This document shows, piece by piece, positions 49,011 to 56,966 of a DNA stretch of 64,000 nt. The stretch lies in assembly GCA_902363135.1 (NCBI GenBank), contig CABIZF010000001.1, positions 124,001-188,000 on the forward strand, written 5' to 3'. Source of the stretch: Lachnospiraceae bacterium. Its GTDB lineage: Bacteria; Bacillota; Clostridia; Lachnospirales; Lachnospiraceae. Position 1 is the stretch's first letter, and each line of letters opens with the position of its first letter. The notes beneath the pieces are model-generated. The model did no database searches, was not told where the DNA came from, and saw only the letters and a program-made list of their open reading frames with translations. Position numbers and translations under genes: made by a program.

Positions 49011-50924
49011 ATGAGCATGGTAAAGGGTGTAAAAGGGCGACAGGTATACCTTCGCGACGAGGAGCTTCTGCGAAGACGGGAGGAAAATAAAAATTATCTG
49101 CTGGAGCTGGGCAGTGAACATCTGCTGCTTCCATATCTGATGGAAGCGGGACGCTGTAAAATGAGTGAGACACCAGAGGACATTCATGGTGGCTGGGAAT
49201 CCCCGCTGTGTGAGCTGAGAGGGCATTTTCTCGGTCACTGGCTGTCTGCGGCTGCTATGCATTATGAGGCGACCGGCAATGAGCAGGTACGTGCAAAGGC
49301 AGAGGAGATCGTAGAAGAGCTGGCGGCTTGCCAGAAGGACAATGGCGGACAATGGGCGGCTTCGATTCCGGAAAAGTATCTGTATTGGATCGGACAGAAG
49401 AAGCCGGTATGGGCGCCGCAGTACACGATTCACAAGACATTTATGGGTCTGTTGGATATGTATGAGCTGGCAGGCAGTAAAAAAGCACTGGATGTGGCGG
49501 TGAATTTCGGAAAGTGGTTTTATGACTGGAGCGGAAAATATACAGAAGCACAGTTTCAGGAAATCCTTGACGTAGAGACCGGTGGTATGCTCGAAATATG
49601 GGTAATTCTGTACCGGATTACAAAGGACGAGATGTTCCGCACATTGATGGATCGCTATTACCGCAAGAGTCTTTTTGACGGACTGCTTGCAGGAAAAGAT
49701 GTACTGACAAATATGCATGCGAACACGACAATTCCGGAGATTCTTGGTGCGGCGGCAGCCTATGAAGTGACAGGTGAGCAGCGTTATCTGGATATTGCGC
49801 AGGCGTATTGGAAGAGTGCAGTCACAGACCGTGGATCTTATGTGACCGGAGGTCAGACCTGCGGTGAGATCTGGAGCGCGCCGAACCAGCTGAAGGCAAG
49901 ACTGGGAGACAAAAATCAGGAGCACTGCACGGTCTACAATATGATGCGCCTGGCTGATTTCCTGTTCCGTCACACGCAGGATCCGGTTTATCTGGATTAC
50001 TGGGAGAAGAATCTGTACAATGGCATCATGGCGCAGGGTTACTGGCAGGGCAGCTTTACACATGGAAGAAAATCAGAGTATCCGACAAAAGGACTGCTGA
50101 CGTATTTCCTTCCGCTGCGCGGCGGTGCACAGAAGGCATGGGCATCAAAAACACAGGATTTCTTCTGCTGTCATGGATCGCTCGTACAGGCGAATGCAGC
50201 GCATAATACGGGATTTTACTATGAGGGAGAGAATGCCCTTTACGTGTGTCAGTATTTTGAGTCTGACTATGAAGGAACCATCGGTGACACGAAGGTATCG
50301 GTCAAGCTGCGCAAGAACCGCATGAATGGGACAGAGCATCTGTCTTCCGATTCCAGCGGAACACAGAAAATCAGTCGGATTGCGGCACGCTATCCGTCTT
50401 ATCCGCGCAGACAGGTCTATGACCTGATTGTGGAGACAGAAAAGGAAACCGCGTTTGATATATACGTTCGGATTCCGGCATGGACAGCCGGGGAAGGAAC
50501 GGTATGCGTTTATAACACAGAGAATGCGGATGAGCTTCGGGCGGTTATGGAAGGAGAAAATCCGAATGGCGAGAAGCTCAGCGCAAAGCCGGGTACGCTT
50601 GTAAAGCTTTGCAGAAGCTGGAAACGCCAGGTGATCCATGTAGAGCTTCCGAAGACACTGACGGTAGAGCACCTCCCGGATCAGGAAGATATGGCGGCAT
50701 TTCTGGATGGCCCGGTCGTACTCGCGGGACTTTGTGACGAGGAACGCATTCTTCACACGAAAGGACTGCAGGAGAACGAGCTGCTTGTTCCGGACAATGA
50801 GCGGGAGTGGGGCAACTGGATGGGCACCTGGAAGACCGTGCGGCAGGAGCAGGGTATCCGCTTTGTACCGCTGTACCAGGTCGGATATGAGCATTATTCC
50901 GTGTACTTCCCGGTAGAGGAATAA
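49011..50924 (+). CDS. GH127 beta-L-arabinofuranosidase-type enzyme
   Basis: 637 residues, with no signal peptide. It matches the DUF1680/GH127 family throughout. The zinc/catalytic residues expected from Bifidobacterium HypBA1 appear conserved: Glu304 and Cys306 in QEHC, the adjacent Cys386-Cys387 pair in DFFCCHGS (nucleophile and zinc ligand), and an acid/base Glu near 286 in TCGEIW. The core is an alpha-barrel followed by beta-sandwich domains. The enzyme removes beta-L-arabinofuranose, for instance from hydroxyproline-linked plant cell-wall arabinans. It ends the AraC-controlled importer operon. Confidence 0.9.
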   Translation: MSMVKGVKGRQVYLRDEELLRRREENKNYLLELGSEHLLLPYLMEAGRCKMSETPEDIHGGWESPLCELRGHFLGHWLSAAAMHYEATGNEQVRAKAEEIVEELAACQKDNGGQWAASIPEKYLYWIGQKKPVWAPQYTIHKTFMGLLDMYELAGSKKALDVAVNFGKWFYDWSGKYTEAQFQEILDVETGGMLEIWVILYRITKDEMFRTLMDRYYRKSLFDGLLAGKDVLTNMHANTTIPEILGAAAAYEVTGEQRYLDIAQAYWKSAVTDRGSYVTGGQTCGEIWSAPNQLKARLGDKNQEHCTVYNMMRLADFLFRHTQDPVYLDYWEKNLYNGIMAQGYWQGSFTHGRKSEYPTKGLLTYFLPLRGGAQKAWASKTQDFFCCHGSLVQANAAHNTGFYYEGENALYVCQYFESDYEGTIGDTKVSVKLRKNRMNGTEHLSSDSSGTQKISRIAARYPSYPRRQVYDLIVETEKETAFDIYVRIPAWTAGEGTVCVYNTENADELRAVMEGENPNGEKLSAKPGTLVKLCRSWKRQVIHVELPKTLTVEHLPDQEDMAAFLDGPVVLAGLCDEERILHTKGLQENELLVPDNEREWGNWMGTWKTVRQEQGIRFVPLYQVGYEHYSVYFPVEE

Positions 50925-50984
50925 AAATTAAATGAATTACGTTATTGCCTGTTTTGGCGGCGCATATCCGCCTGAACAGGATGC

Positions 50985-51024
50985 GTACAGAAAAAGATGC
51001 CCGGGCGGGCATCTTTTTCTGTAC
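50985..51024. terminator. Bidirectional terminator between GH127 and amidohydrolase
   Basis: GTACAGAAAAAGATGCCC (50985-51002) is followed at once by its complement to 51024, giving an almost perfect palindrome with A and T tracts. The 51030-51125 stretch beyond it has a minus-strand coding-like remnant (KGKSPEQIADELEESLPVIE) without a start. Confidence 0.85.
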
Positions 51025-51127
51025 CGGCAGTAGCCTTCTCTATGACCGGGAGAGATTCTTCCAGCTCATCAGCGATTTGTTCGGGGGATTTGCCTTTTCT
51101 GTCTGTTGTCGGAGCAGCTCTGACATA

Positions 51128-52333
51128 TCACAGGTATAATTTTCCTGCATTGTCGAATAGGATTTTATCAATGATATCCTTTGCGTTGCTTACGGAAAGG
51201 TATCCGTCCTCTATTTTCTCTGTCAGAACCCTGCACAGCGAGAAACGGAATGCAAGAAGTGAGCCATAGCTTTCTTCTACCGTCCATGTATCACAGCCCC
51301 AGCAGATTTTATCGATCTGGGACATCTCGATCAGCTGATGCAATACCCGGTTTGATGCCGTGTAGGACAAAAGAGGAACCCAGGTCAGATCCGGATACAC
51401 ATTCTGATATCCGTCCACCATAGGGAAGAGATCGTCCAGCCACGGGAAACCGCAATGCAGCAGCACAAACTTTGTTTCAGGATTGCTTTTAATCACATCG
51501 TTTAACTGCAGGATATTCGTGTTCGTGATCTGCCCCATTCCTGTATGGCATTGCAGCGGAAGTGATAATTCTGCTGCGATTTCGCAGATTTTCCAGAACA
51601 GATAGTTCTGGAAATATCGGATATCCTCCTGTGTTATATCCGATTCCTTTACCCGGAAGACGCGCTCTGCCTGCTCCTGCGTCACTTTTTCAAAATGAAG
51701 GTCGCGCTCGTAGGCAAGTGCTATTTTTAAGGCTACACAGCCTGCATTCTTTTTCCGTATGATCCACGTTCTGACCCATTCCACATAATCTGGCAGATTA
51801 TCCGGCAGTTCTCCGAATCGTTCCTCCAACGATACACCGTCATGGTTGCGGAGTCCCTTTTTATAGCCCAGGAAGAACAGATCCAGTCGAAAAGAGGGCG
51901 TAAACAGCTCCGGCCTTCCGTTGTCAGAGCCCGGATTCCAGTAGGTATCTACGATGATATTCTGATATTTGCATTTATTCTTCAGCACATCCATGTAAAA
52001 GGCCGGATTCTGATGCGCTTTGCTGATTTGGTCGGAAATCGAGTCCCAGTTCCCGGCTGTGATCGGATCTGAGATTCCGTAAAGCTCCTGAACGGACTTC
52101 TGAAGCCAGGCAAAAAAGGATTTATATCGAACCTTCTCCAGGTATGCGGATCTGCTTTCCGCGGTTGATCCCGGAGTGATCTGCATCCATTGCAAATACG
52201 TATTATTTATCAGCTTGTCCAGATTAAAATCCAGCGCCGCCTGCTCCGGCAGATGATGTGAATGCGTATTCCTGATTTTGTGATCGGATATGTACCCCAT
52301 TAATTCCTGCTCAGTCTGATTTGCTGTTCCCAT
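51128..52333 (-). CDS. Amidohydrolase-family metal-dependent hydrolase
   Basis: 401 residues from ATG 52333 (AAGGGGG upstream). It has a TIM-barrel amidohydrolase layout (Amidohydro_2 group, related to uronate isomerase): the first metal pair His-x-His in NTHSHHLPE, a middle His in LQCHTGMGQ, another in VLLHCGFPW, and the catalytic Asp in CWGCDTWTVEES. The reaction may be hydrolysis, decarboxylation or isomerisation of a sugar acid; the sequence does not settle it. Its own promoter at 52411-52439 yields a leader that contains a solo tail hairpin of element A. Confidence 0.82.
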   Translation of the reverse strand: MGTANQTEQELMGYISDHKIRNTHSHHLPEQAALDFNLDKLINNTYLQWMQITPGSTAESRSAYLEKVRYKSFFAWLQKSVQELYGISDPITAGNWDSISDQISKAHQNPAFYMDVLKNKCKYQNIIVDTYWNPGSDNGRPELFTPSFRLDLFFLGYKKGLRNHDGVSLEERFGELPDNLPDYVEWVRTWIIRKKNAGCVALKIALAYERDLHFEKVTQEQAERVFRVKESDITQEDIRYFQNYLFWKICEIAAELSLPLQCHTGMGQITNTNILQLNDVIKSNPETKFVLLHCGFPWLDDLFPMVDGYQNVYPDLTWVPLLSYTASNRVLHQLIEMSQIDKICWGCDTWTVEESYGSLLAFRFSLCRVLTEKIEDGYLSVSNAKDIIDKILFDNAGKLYL

Positions 52334-52364
52334 GATTGGTAATGCCCCCTTTTTTGTTGTTCTG

Positions 52365-52396
52365 GTAAAGCGGACATTCACAATCCGCTTCGTTAC
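52365..52396 (-). repeat. Solo tail hairpin of element A in the amidohydrolase leader
   Basis: On the minus strand this reads GTAACGAAGCGG.. to ..GTCCGCTTTAC, two differences from the 32-nt tail of copies 1-3, with AAGCGGA/TCCGCTT pairing kept. It begins about eight nt after the predicted transcription start and ends 32 nt before the ATG. Confidence 0.8.
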
Positions 52397-52410
52397 CTGT
52401 TTTCAAAGCA

Positions 52411-52439
52411 TTTATAACAGCCTTCGATTTCCTTGTCAA
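52411..52439 (-). promoter_or_regulatory. Sigma-A promoter of the amidohydrolase gene
   Basis: On the minus strand: perfect TTGACA (52439-52434), 17-nt spacer, TATAAA (52416-52411). Transcription would start near 52404. Confidence 0.75.
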
Positions 52440-52625
52440 TCAATTTTTTTTGACGGTGTTTTGACATAAAATGATCTTTTTAAATAGAATATGCTGGCAA
52501 AAAAACAAAGAATTAAGTAAAATAGCGATTTTTTTATATTTAAAAAAATCTACACAGAAATGTCGCGCAAGCTCATTCATAAAATCAGATAATTCAAATT
52601 AAATAAAAAAATAAAAAGAAAACAC
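52440..52625. other. AT-rich gap between divergent promoters
   Basis: Very AT-rich DNA with several A and T runs between the minus-strand amidohydrolase promoter and the plus-strand promoter at 52626. No gene or RNA motif is supported. Confidence 0.5.
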
Positions 52626-52654
52626 TTGACAAAACAAAGAATATCAATTACAAT
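52626..52654 (+). promoter_or_regulatory. Strong sigma-A promoter of a tiny transcript
   Basis: Perfect TTGACA (52626-52631), 17-nt spacer, TACAAT (52649-52654). No full-length gene follows within its predicted transcript. Confidence 0.75.
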
Positions 52655-52660
52655 AAAGAC

Positions 52661-52816
52661 AACAAAACAACAGAGAGAAAAAAGCAGGAGGACAGTCCAA
52701 TGGGAAGGTAAATGGATTGTAAAAGGCAAAAAGAACAGGAGGTTATACAGTGAAGCTTCAAATTATTCATCGATAGGGCTACCGGATGACGAGAAAGTCT
52801 GGTAGCCCTTATTTTG
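52661..52816 (+). ncRNA. Predicted small transcript with micro-ORFs
   Basis: A transcript of about 155 nt is framed by the promoter at 52626-52654 and the terminator at 52777-52816. It contains two well-formed Shine-Dalgarno sites: GGAGGA before ATG 52699 (a 3-codon frame, MGR) and AGGAGG before GTG 52750 (an 8-codon frame, MKLQIIHR). It may be a small RNA, a micropeptide gene, or a gene body deleted between its control signals. None can be excluded. Confidence 0.5.
52777..52816 (+). terminator. Terminator of the tiny transcript
   Basis: AGGGCTACCGGA (from 52777) pairs with TCTGGTAGCCCT (to about 52809), then TATTTT. It runs directly into element B copy 2. Confidence 0.8.
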
Positions 52817-52880
52817 TAGAATTGCGGGAGCTGCTTTGCAGCGGAGCAATTCGCAGGCATCACAAGGGTCAAAAGGTGTT
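52814..52880 (+). repeat. Dispersed palindromic element B, copy 2
   Basis: The first 40 nt are identical to 39114-39153 (GAATTGC..GCAATTC hairpin); beyond that only short blocks such as ATCAC and GGGTCAAAA are shared. Confidence 0.75.
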
Positions 52881-52958
52881 TTACAGGAAATAAATTGTGA
52901 AAGCTGCATAAAAATAACATAAAAAAATTATGAAAATGGGAGAAGACAAACAAAGCGA

Positions 52959-52987
52959 TTGCAATCCATATAAATATGTGATATTTT
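52959..52987 (+). promoter_or_regulatory. Promoter of the MATE gene (duplicated promoter, copy 1)
   Basis: TTGCAA (52959-52964), 17-nt spacer, TATTTT (52982-52987). The promoter and downstream operator resemble 54494-54565 over about 100 nt. Confidence 0.6.
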
Positions 52988-53006
52988 GAACATGCCACCT
53001 GAAAAC

Positions 53007-53030
53007 GTTACCGAAAACGGAACCGGGAAC
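53007..53030. promoter_or_regulatory. LacI-type operator, MATE gene
   Basis: GTTACCG (53007-53013), ten nt, CGGGAAC (53024-53030), inside TGAAAACGTTACCGAAAACGG. It matches the operator at 54542-54565 and also approximates a catabolite-response site (TGAAAACGTTACC). Confidence 0.55.
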
Positions 53031-53062
53031 ATTTTATACAAGGTATGAGAATGAGGAGACGC

Positions 53063-54436
53063 ATGGAAAAAAATATGACCGAGGGAAATTCCCTCAAACA
53101 GATTTTATGTTTTGCATTTCCGCTGCTGCTTGGCAACTTATTCCAGCAGCTTTACAATCTGGCGGATTCGATTATCGTAGGAAAGACGCTTGGAATCGAT
53201 GCGCTGGCATCTGTGGGAGCGAGCGGCTCTCTGAATTTTCTGATCATTGGCTTTTGCATAGGACTGTGCAGCGGGTTTGCGATCCCGGTTGCGCAGACCT
53301 TTGGTGCAAAGGAGTATTCCCTGATGCGCCGGTATGTCGTAAATGCAATGGCGCTCGCGGCGGGGATTTCCATTGCGTTTGCGGTCGTGACGGCGCTGTT
53401 TTGCAGACAGATTCTGGTTCTGATCCGCACACCGGAGAATATTTTAGACGGCGCGTACCGGTACCTGATCATTATCTTTATCGGGATTCCGTTTACTGTC
53501 CTTTACAACCTGGCAGCCGGTATCTTGCGTTCGCTCGGAGACAGCAAGAGCCCGTTTTTGTTTCTTGCCATCTCGACCATCATCAATATCATTGGCGATC
53601 TGGTGTGCATTCTGGTCTTTGGGATGGGCGTAGAGGGCGCAGCCATCTCCACGATCGTTGCGCAGGCCATTTCCGGCATCTGTTGTGTCATTTATATGAA
53701 AAAGCGTTTTACGATCCTGAAGCTGGACCGGCAGGAGGAGAAGCTTTCTACTCACCGGATGAAGATTCTGCTCGGCATGGGTGTCCCGATGGGACTGCAG
53801 TTTTCCATCACTGCGATCGGCAGTGTCATTTTGCAGAGCTCGGTCAACACGCTTGGCTCGACCGTCGTCGCAGCATTCACAGCCGGTACGAAGGTGGAAC
53901 AGTTTACGATGGCGCCATATGACGCACTTTCCAATACGAGCGCGACCTTCTGCGGTCAGAACCTCGGTGCCCGCAGGATCGACCGGATCTACAAAGGCGT
54001 CAGACAGATGATCACGATCAGCGTGCTCTACAGTATTCTGGCAGGAGCGGCGATGATCCTCTGGGGCGACCGGATGGTTGGCATCTTTGTAGATGCAGGG
54101 GAGACAGCGGTCATTTCCCATGCGTACAAGTTTGTCCGGTGTCTTGCCTGGTTTTACTATCTGCCGGGAATCCTCGCCATCCTTCGCAGCGGTGTGCAGG
54201 GTATGGGGCACAGCGGCGCTGCGATGTTCGCCGGCCTGACCGAGATGATTGCCCGTACCGTTATGGGACTCTTTGTCATTCCGGTATACGGCTTCACCGC
54301 AGCCTGCTTCAACGACCAGGCCGCCTGGCTCTGCTCGACAACCTACATTGCGATTATCTTTCTGACCATTGTGAAGAAGGAGCGGATTCGGCTAAATCCT
54401 GACAGTGATATGGAATGTGTGGAAAGCGAATTGTAA
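53063..54436 (+). CDS. MATE-family exporter in a sugar locus
   Basis: 457 residues from ATG 53063 (GAGGAG upstream). Twelve hydrophobic helices in two halves, with QLYNLADSIIVGKTLG near residue 30 and the second-half partner GLTEMIARTVMGLF. It differs clearly from the MATE protein encoded at 8997-10361. Its promoter and operator are near-copies of those of the sugar-binding-protein gene downstream, so both genes should respond to the same regulator. It may export a toxic by-product of the glycan or a metabolite; the cargo is unknown. Confidence 0.9.
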   Translation: MEKNMTEGNSLKQILCFAFPLLLGNLFQQLYNLADSIIVGKTLGIDALASVGASGSLNFLIIGFCIGLCSGFAIPVAQTFGAKEYSLMRRYVVNAMALAAGISIAFAVVTALFCRQILVLIRTPENILDGAYRYLIIIFIGIPFTVLYNLAAGILRSLGDSKSPFLFLAISTIINIIGDLVCILVFGMGVEGAAISTIVAQAISGICCVIYMKKRFTILKLDRQEEKLSTHRMKILLGMGVPMGLQFSITAIGSVILQSSVNTLGSTVVAAFTAGTKVEQFTMAPYDALSNTSATFCGQNLGARRIDRIYKGVRQMITISVLYSILAGAAMILWGDRMVGIFVDAGETAVISHAYKFVRCLAWFYYLPGILAILRSGVQGMGHSGAAMFAGLTEMIARTVMGLFVIPVYGFTAACFNDQAAWLCSTTYIAIIFLTIVKKERIRLNPDSDMECVESEL

Positions 54437-54493
54437 ATATATACAAAAACGAAATGATAAAATTGTGAAAATAAGAGAAAACAAACAAAACAA

Positions 54494-54522
54494 TTGCAAT
54501 TCATAAAAAAGTATGTTATGTT
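54494..54522 (+). promoter_or_regulatory. Promoter of importer operon (duplicated promoter, copy 2)
   Basis: TTGCAA (54494-54499), 17-nt spacer, TATGTT (54517-54522). Confidence 0.6.
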
Positions 54523-54541
54523 AGGTATAGCAATTGAAAAC

Positions 54542-54565
54542 GTTACCGAAAACGAAACCGGTAAC
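54542..54565. promoter_or_regulatory. LacI-type operator, importer operon
   Basis: Perfect inverted repeat GTTACCG (54542-54548), ten nt, CGGTAAC (54559-54565), 20 nt past the -10 box. The LacI-family gene at 62494 is the best candidate to bind it. Confidence 0.6.
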
Positions 54566-54592
54566 AGTTTAAAAAACATAAGGAGGGCTATT

Positions 54593-55954
54593 ATGTTAAA
54601 GAAAAGAATGTCATGGCTGCTGGCTGCAACGATGGTTGCATCAATGGGAATGGGCTGTGTGCCGGCTGCTGCAGAGGAGAGCACGTACGACGGAACGATT
54701 CGCTGGCTGAACTACAAGCCGGAGGTTGCTGATGCGATGAACGAGATCGCTGCTAAATATACCGAGGAGACCGGTATCAATGTAGAGATCGAGACTGCAG
54801 CGTCTGGTCAGTATGAGCAGACCCTGACCGCGAGAATCGACAGCTCAGAGGCACCGACGATCTTCGTTATCGACAGTGTGAACATGCTGAATACCTGGAA
54901 GGATTATATTTCAGACCTTTCCGATACAGAGCTGTATTCCTACGTGACCGACGATGCTTATACGATGAACGATGGCAACGGCGCGATCTACGCCATTTCC
55001 TATTCACTGGAAGCATGGGGCATCATCGTAAATAAGAAAATCACAGATGCATACTTCGCATCTCCGAACAAGTCAACAGAGTACACCTCTCTTGATGACC
55101 TTTACACCTTCGATGCTCTGAAGGCAGTCGTAGAGGATATGACCGCTCTGAAGGATGAGCTTGGAATTGACGGCGTATTCGGATCCACATCCCTGAAGGC
55201 CGGTGATGACTGGAGATATCAGTCCCATCTGATGAACCAGCCGCTGTACTGGGAGTGGGGCGGAAATGACAAGATCGACCTGAATGGTGAGATTCCGGAG
55301 TTCACATTCGAGTATGCTGAGAATTACAAGAATATCTTAGATCTGTACCTCAACAATTCTGTCATCGAGCCGAACCTCGTAGGAACAAAGACCGTAGACG
55401 ATTCTATGGCAGAGTTCGCTCTTGGCAAATGCGCAATGATCCAGAACGGTGTATGGGCATGGAACACGATCAACGGTACCGACGGCAAGGCAGTCGAGGC
55501 CGATGATGTTTGCTTTATCCCGATCACCTGCGGCGTTGAAGGTGAGGAGAACATGGGATTGAACGTAGGCGCAGGCCAGTACATGTGCATCAACTCTCAG
55601 TCCTCTGAGGAAGATCAGAAGGCTGCTGAGGAATTCCTTGTATGGCTGTTCAGCTCTGATACAGGTAAAGAGCTTGTTTCCAAGAAGCTGCAGTTCGTTA
55701 CCCCGTTCAGCACAATGGAAGACGCAGTGTATGACAACCCGCTGTTTGCAAGCCAGAGCGCAATCGCAGCTGCAGGCAAGACCGCATACTGCTGGGCTTC
55801 GAACCTGATTCCGGACCAGACCTGGAAGGACAATATGGGCGGCGATCTGCTGCAGTACGCACAGGGCCAGATGGAATGGGATGACGTTGTGACAGACGCT
55901 GTTGATACATGGGCAGTTGAGAGAGATATTACAAATGCAGCAAACGCTGAGTAA
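54593..55954 (+). CDS. Sugar ABC transporter substrate-binding lipoprotein
   Basis: 453 residues from ATG 54593 (AGGAGGG upstream). The signal peptide ends in MGMGC, a usable though atypical lipobox, so Cys22 may be lipidated; this differs from the other two binding proteins here. The mature part is a family 1 solute-binding protein (WLNYKPEVADAMNEIAAKY; EAPTIFVIDSVNMLNTW; WGIIVNKKITDAYF). It begins the importer-esterase-GH31 operon. A strong hairpin at 55976 follows it. Confidence 0.9.
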   Translation: MLKKRMSWLLAATMVASMGMGCVPAAAEESTYDGTIRWLNYKPEVADAMNEIAAKYTEETGINVEIETAASGQYEQTLTARIDSSEAPTIFVIDSVNMLNTWKDYISDLSDTELYSYVTDDAYTMNDGNGAIYAISYSLEAWGIIVNKKITDAYFASPNKSTEYTSLDDLYTFDALKAVVEDMTALKDELGIDGVFGSTSLKAGDDWRYQSHLMNQPLYWEWGGNDKIDLNGEIPEFTFEYAENYKNILDLYLNNSVIEPNLVGTKTVDDSMAEFALGKCAMIQNGVWAWNTINGTDGKAVEADDVCFIPITCGVEGEENMGLNVGAGQYMCINSQSSEEDQKAAEEFLVWLFSSDTGKELVSKKLQFVTPFSTMEDAVYDNPLFASQSAIAAAGKTAYCWASNLIPDQTWKDNMGGDLLQYAQGQMEWDDVVTDAVDTWAVERDITNAANAE

Positions 55955-55975
55955 TACAGAGTTGTAGTCAATTTT

Positions 55976-56010
55976 GGGCTGCCGTTAAGGTTCTTACGGC
56001 AGCCCTCTGT
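55976..56010 (+). terminator. Intercistronic hairpin after binding-protein gene
   Basis: GGGCTGCCGTAAG-type stem: GGGCTGCCGT (55976-55985) pairs with ACGGCAGCCC (55996-56005), then TCTGTATAT. Weak T tract suggests partial termination. Confidence 0.7.
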
Positions 56011-56119
56011 ATATAAAACGGAAACTGGTGTTCCGGTACAGCGTTCGACAAATGGCGGAACCCGATGCGTTCCGCCATCTGTGAGGCGCTGTGCCAGCAG
56101 AGGAGAGGAGAAGCAAGGA

Positions 56120-56965
56120 ATGCAGAAAATTTATAAAAAATATTTTGCCATATTTACATTGCCAACACTGATTGCCTATGCGATCGCGTTTGTGGTACCG
56201 TTTTTCATGGGACTGTATCTGTCCTTCTGTAAGTTCAAGACGATTGGAAATGCAAAATGGGTTGGCCTTTCCAACTATCTTTATGTATTTCAGGACAGCA
56301 ACGGATTTCTGGCAGCGCTGTGGTTTACAGTAAAGATCGCGGTTGTCGGCGTCATCACGACGAACGTCATCGCATTTGCGCTGGCACTGCTTCTGACCCG
56401 TGGATTGAAGGGGACAAATGCATTCCGTACCATATTCTTTATGCCGAACCTGATCGGCGGTATCATCCTCGGTTACATCTGGCAGCTTCTTTTAAATGGT
56501 ATCCTGATTAAACTGACCGGCGCGGATCTGACCTTCAGCGCGACTTACGGCTACTGGGGTATCATCATCCTGTACAACTGGCAGAAGATCGGTTATCTGA
56601 TGATCATTTACATCGCAGGTATCCAGTCGATATCGGCAGACCTGATGGAGGCGGCGCAGATCGACGGCGCGAATTACCGTCAGACATTGCGCAAGATCAT
56701 CATCCCGCTCGTCATGCCGTCTATCACGATCTGCAGCTTCCTGTCCCTGACGGACTGCTTCAAGATGTATGACCAGAACTTGGCTCTGACCGGTGGTGCA
56801 CCGGGTACCCAGACCGCGATGCTTGCGATGGATATCTGCAATACCTATTACAACCGTATCGGTTTTGCCGGTATCGGACAGGCAAAGGCAGTCGTATTTA
56901 CGGTACTCGTATTTGCCATTGCGATGGTTCAGCTCCGTGCGACCAGATCAAAGGAGGTAGAATAA
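56120..56965 (+). CDS. Sugar ABC transporter permease (MalF type)
   Basis: 281 residues from ATG 56120 (GGAGAAGCAAGG upstream). It has six hydrophobic helices and the EAA loop LMEAAQIDGANYRQTLRKII near residues 175-194. The typical late segment DCFKMYDQNLALTGGAPGTQT is present. It pairs with the MalG-type permease beginning two nt after its stop. Confidence 0.92.
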   Translation: MQKIYKKYFAIFTLPTLIAYAIAFVVPFFMGLYLSFCKFKTIGNAKWVGLSNYLYVFQDSNGFLAALWFTVKIAVVGVITTNVIAFALALLLTRGLKGTNAFRTIFFMPNLIGGIILGYIWQLLLNGILIKLTGADLTFSATYGYWGIIILYNWQKIGYLMIIYIAGIQSISADLMEAAQIDGANYRQTLRKIIIPLVMPSITICSFLSLTDCFKMYDQNLALTGGAPGTQTAMLAMDICNTYYNRIGFAGIGQAKAVVFTVLVFAIAMVQLRATRSKEVE

Positions 56966-56966
56966 T

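Noticed and set aside
48798..50063. A 421-codon minus-strand frame opposite GH127
   Set aside because: Antisense shadow of a complete GH127 gene, with no domain or start signal.
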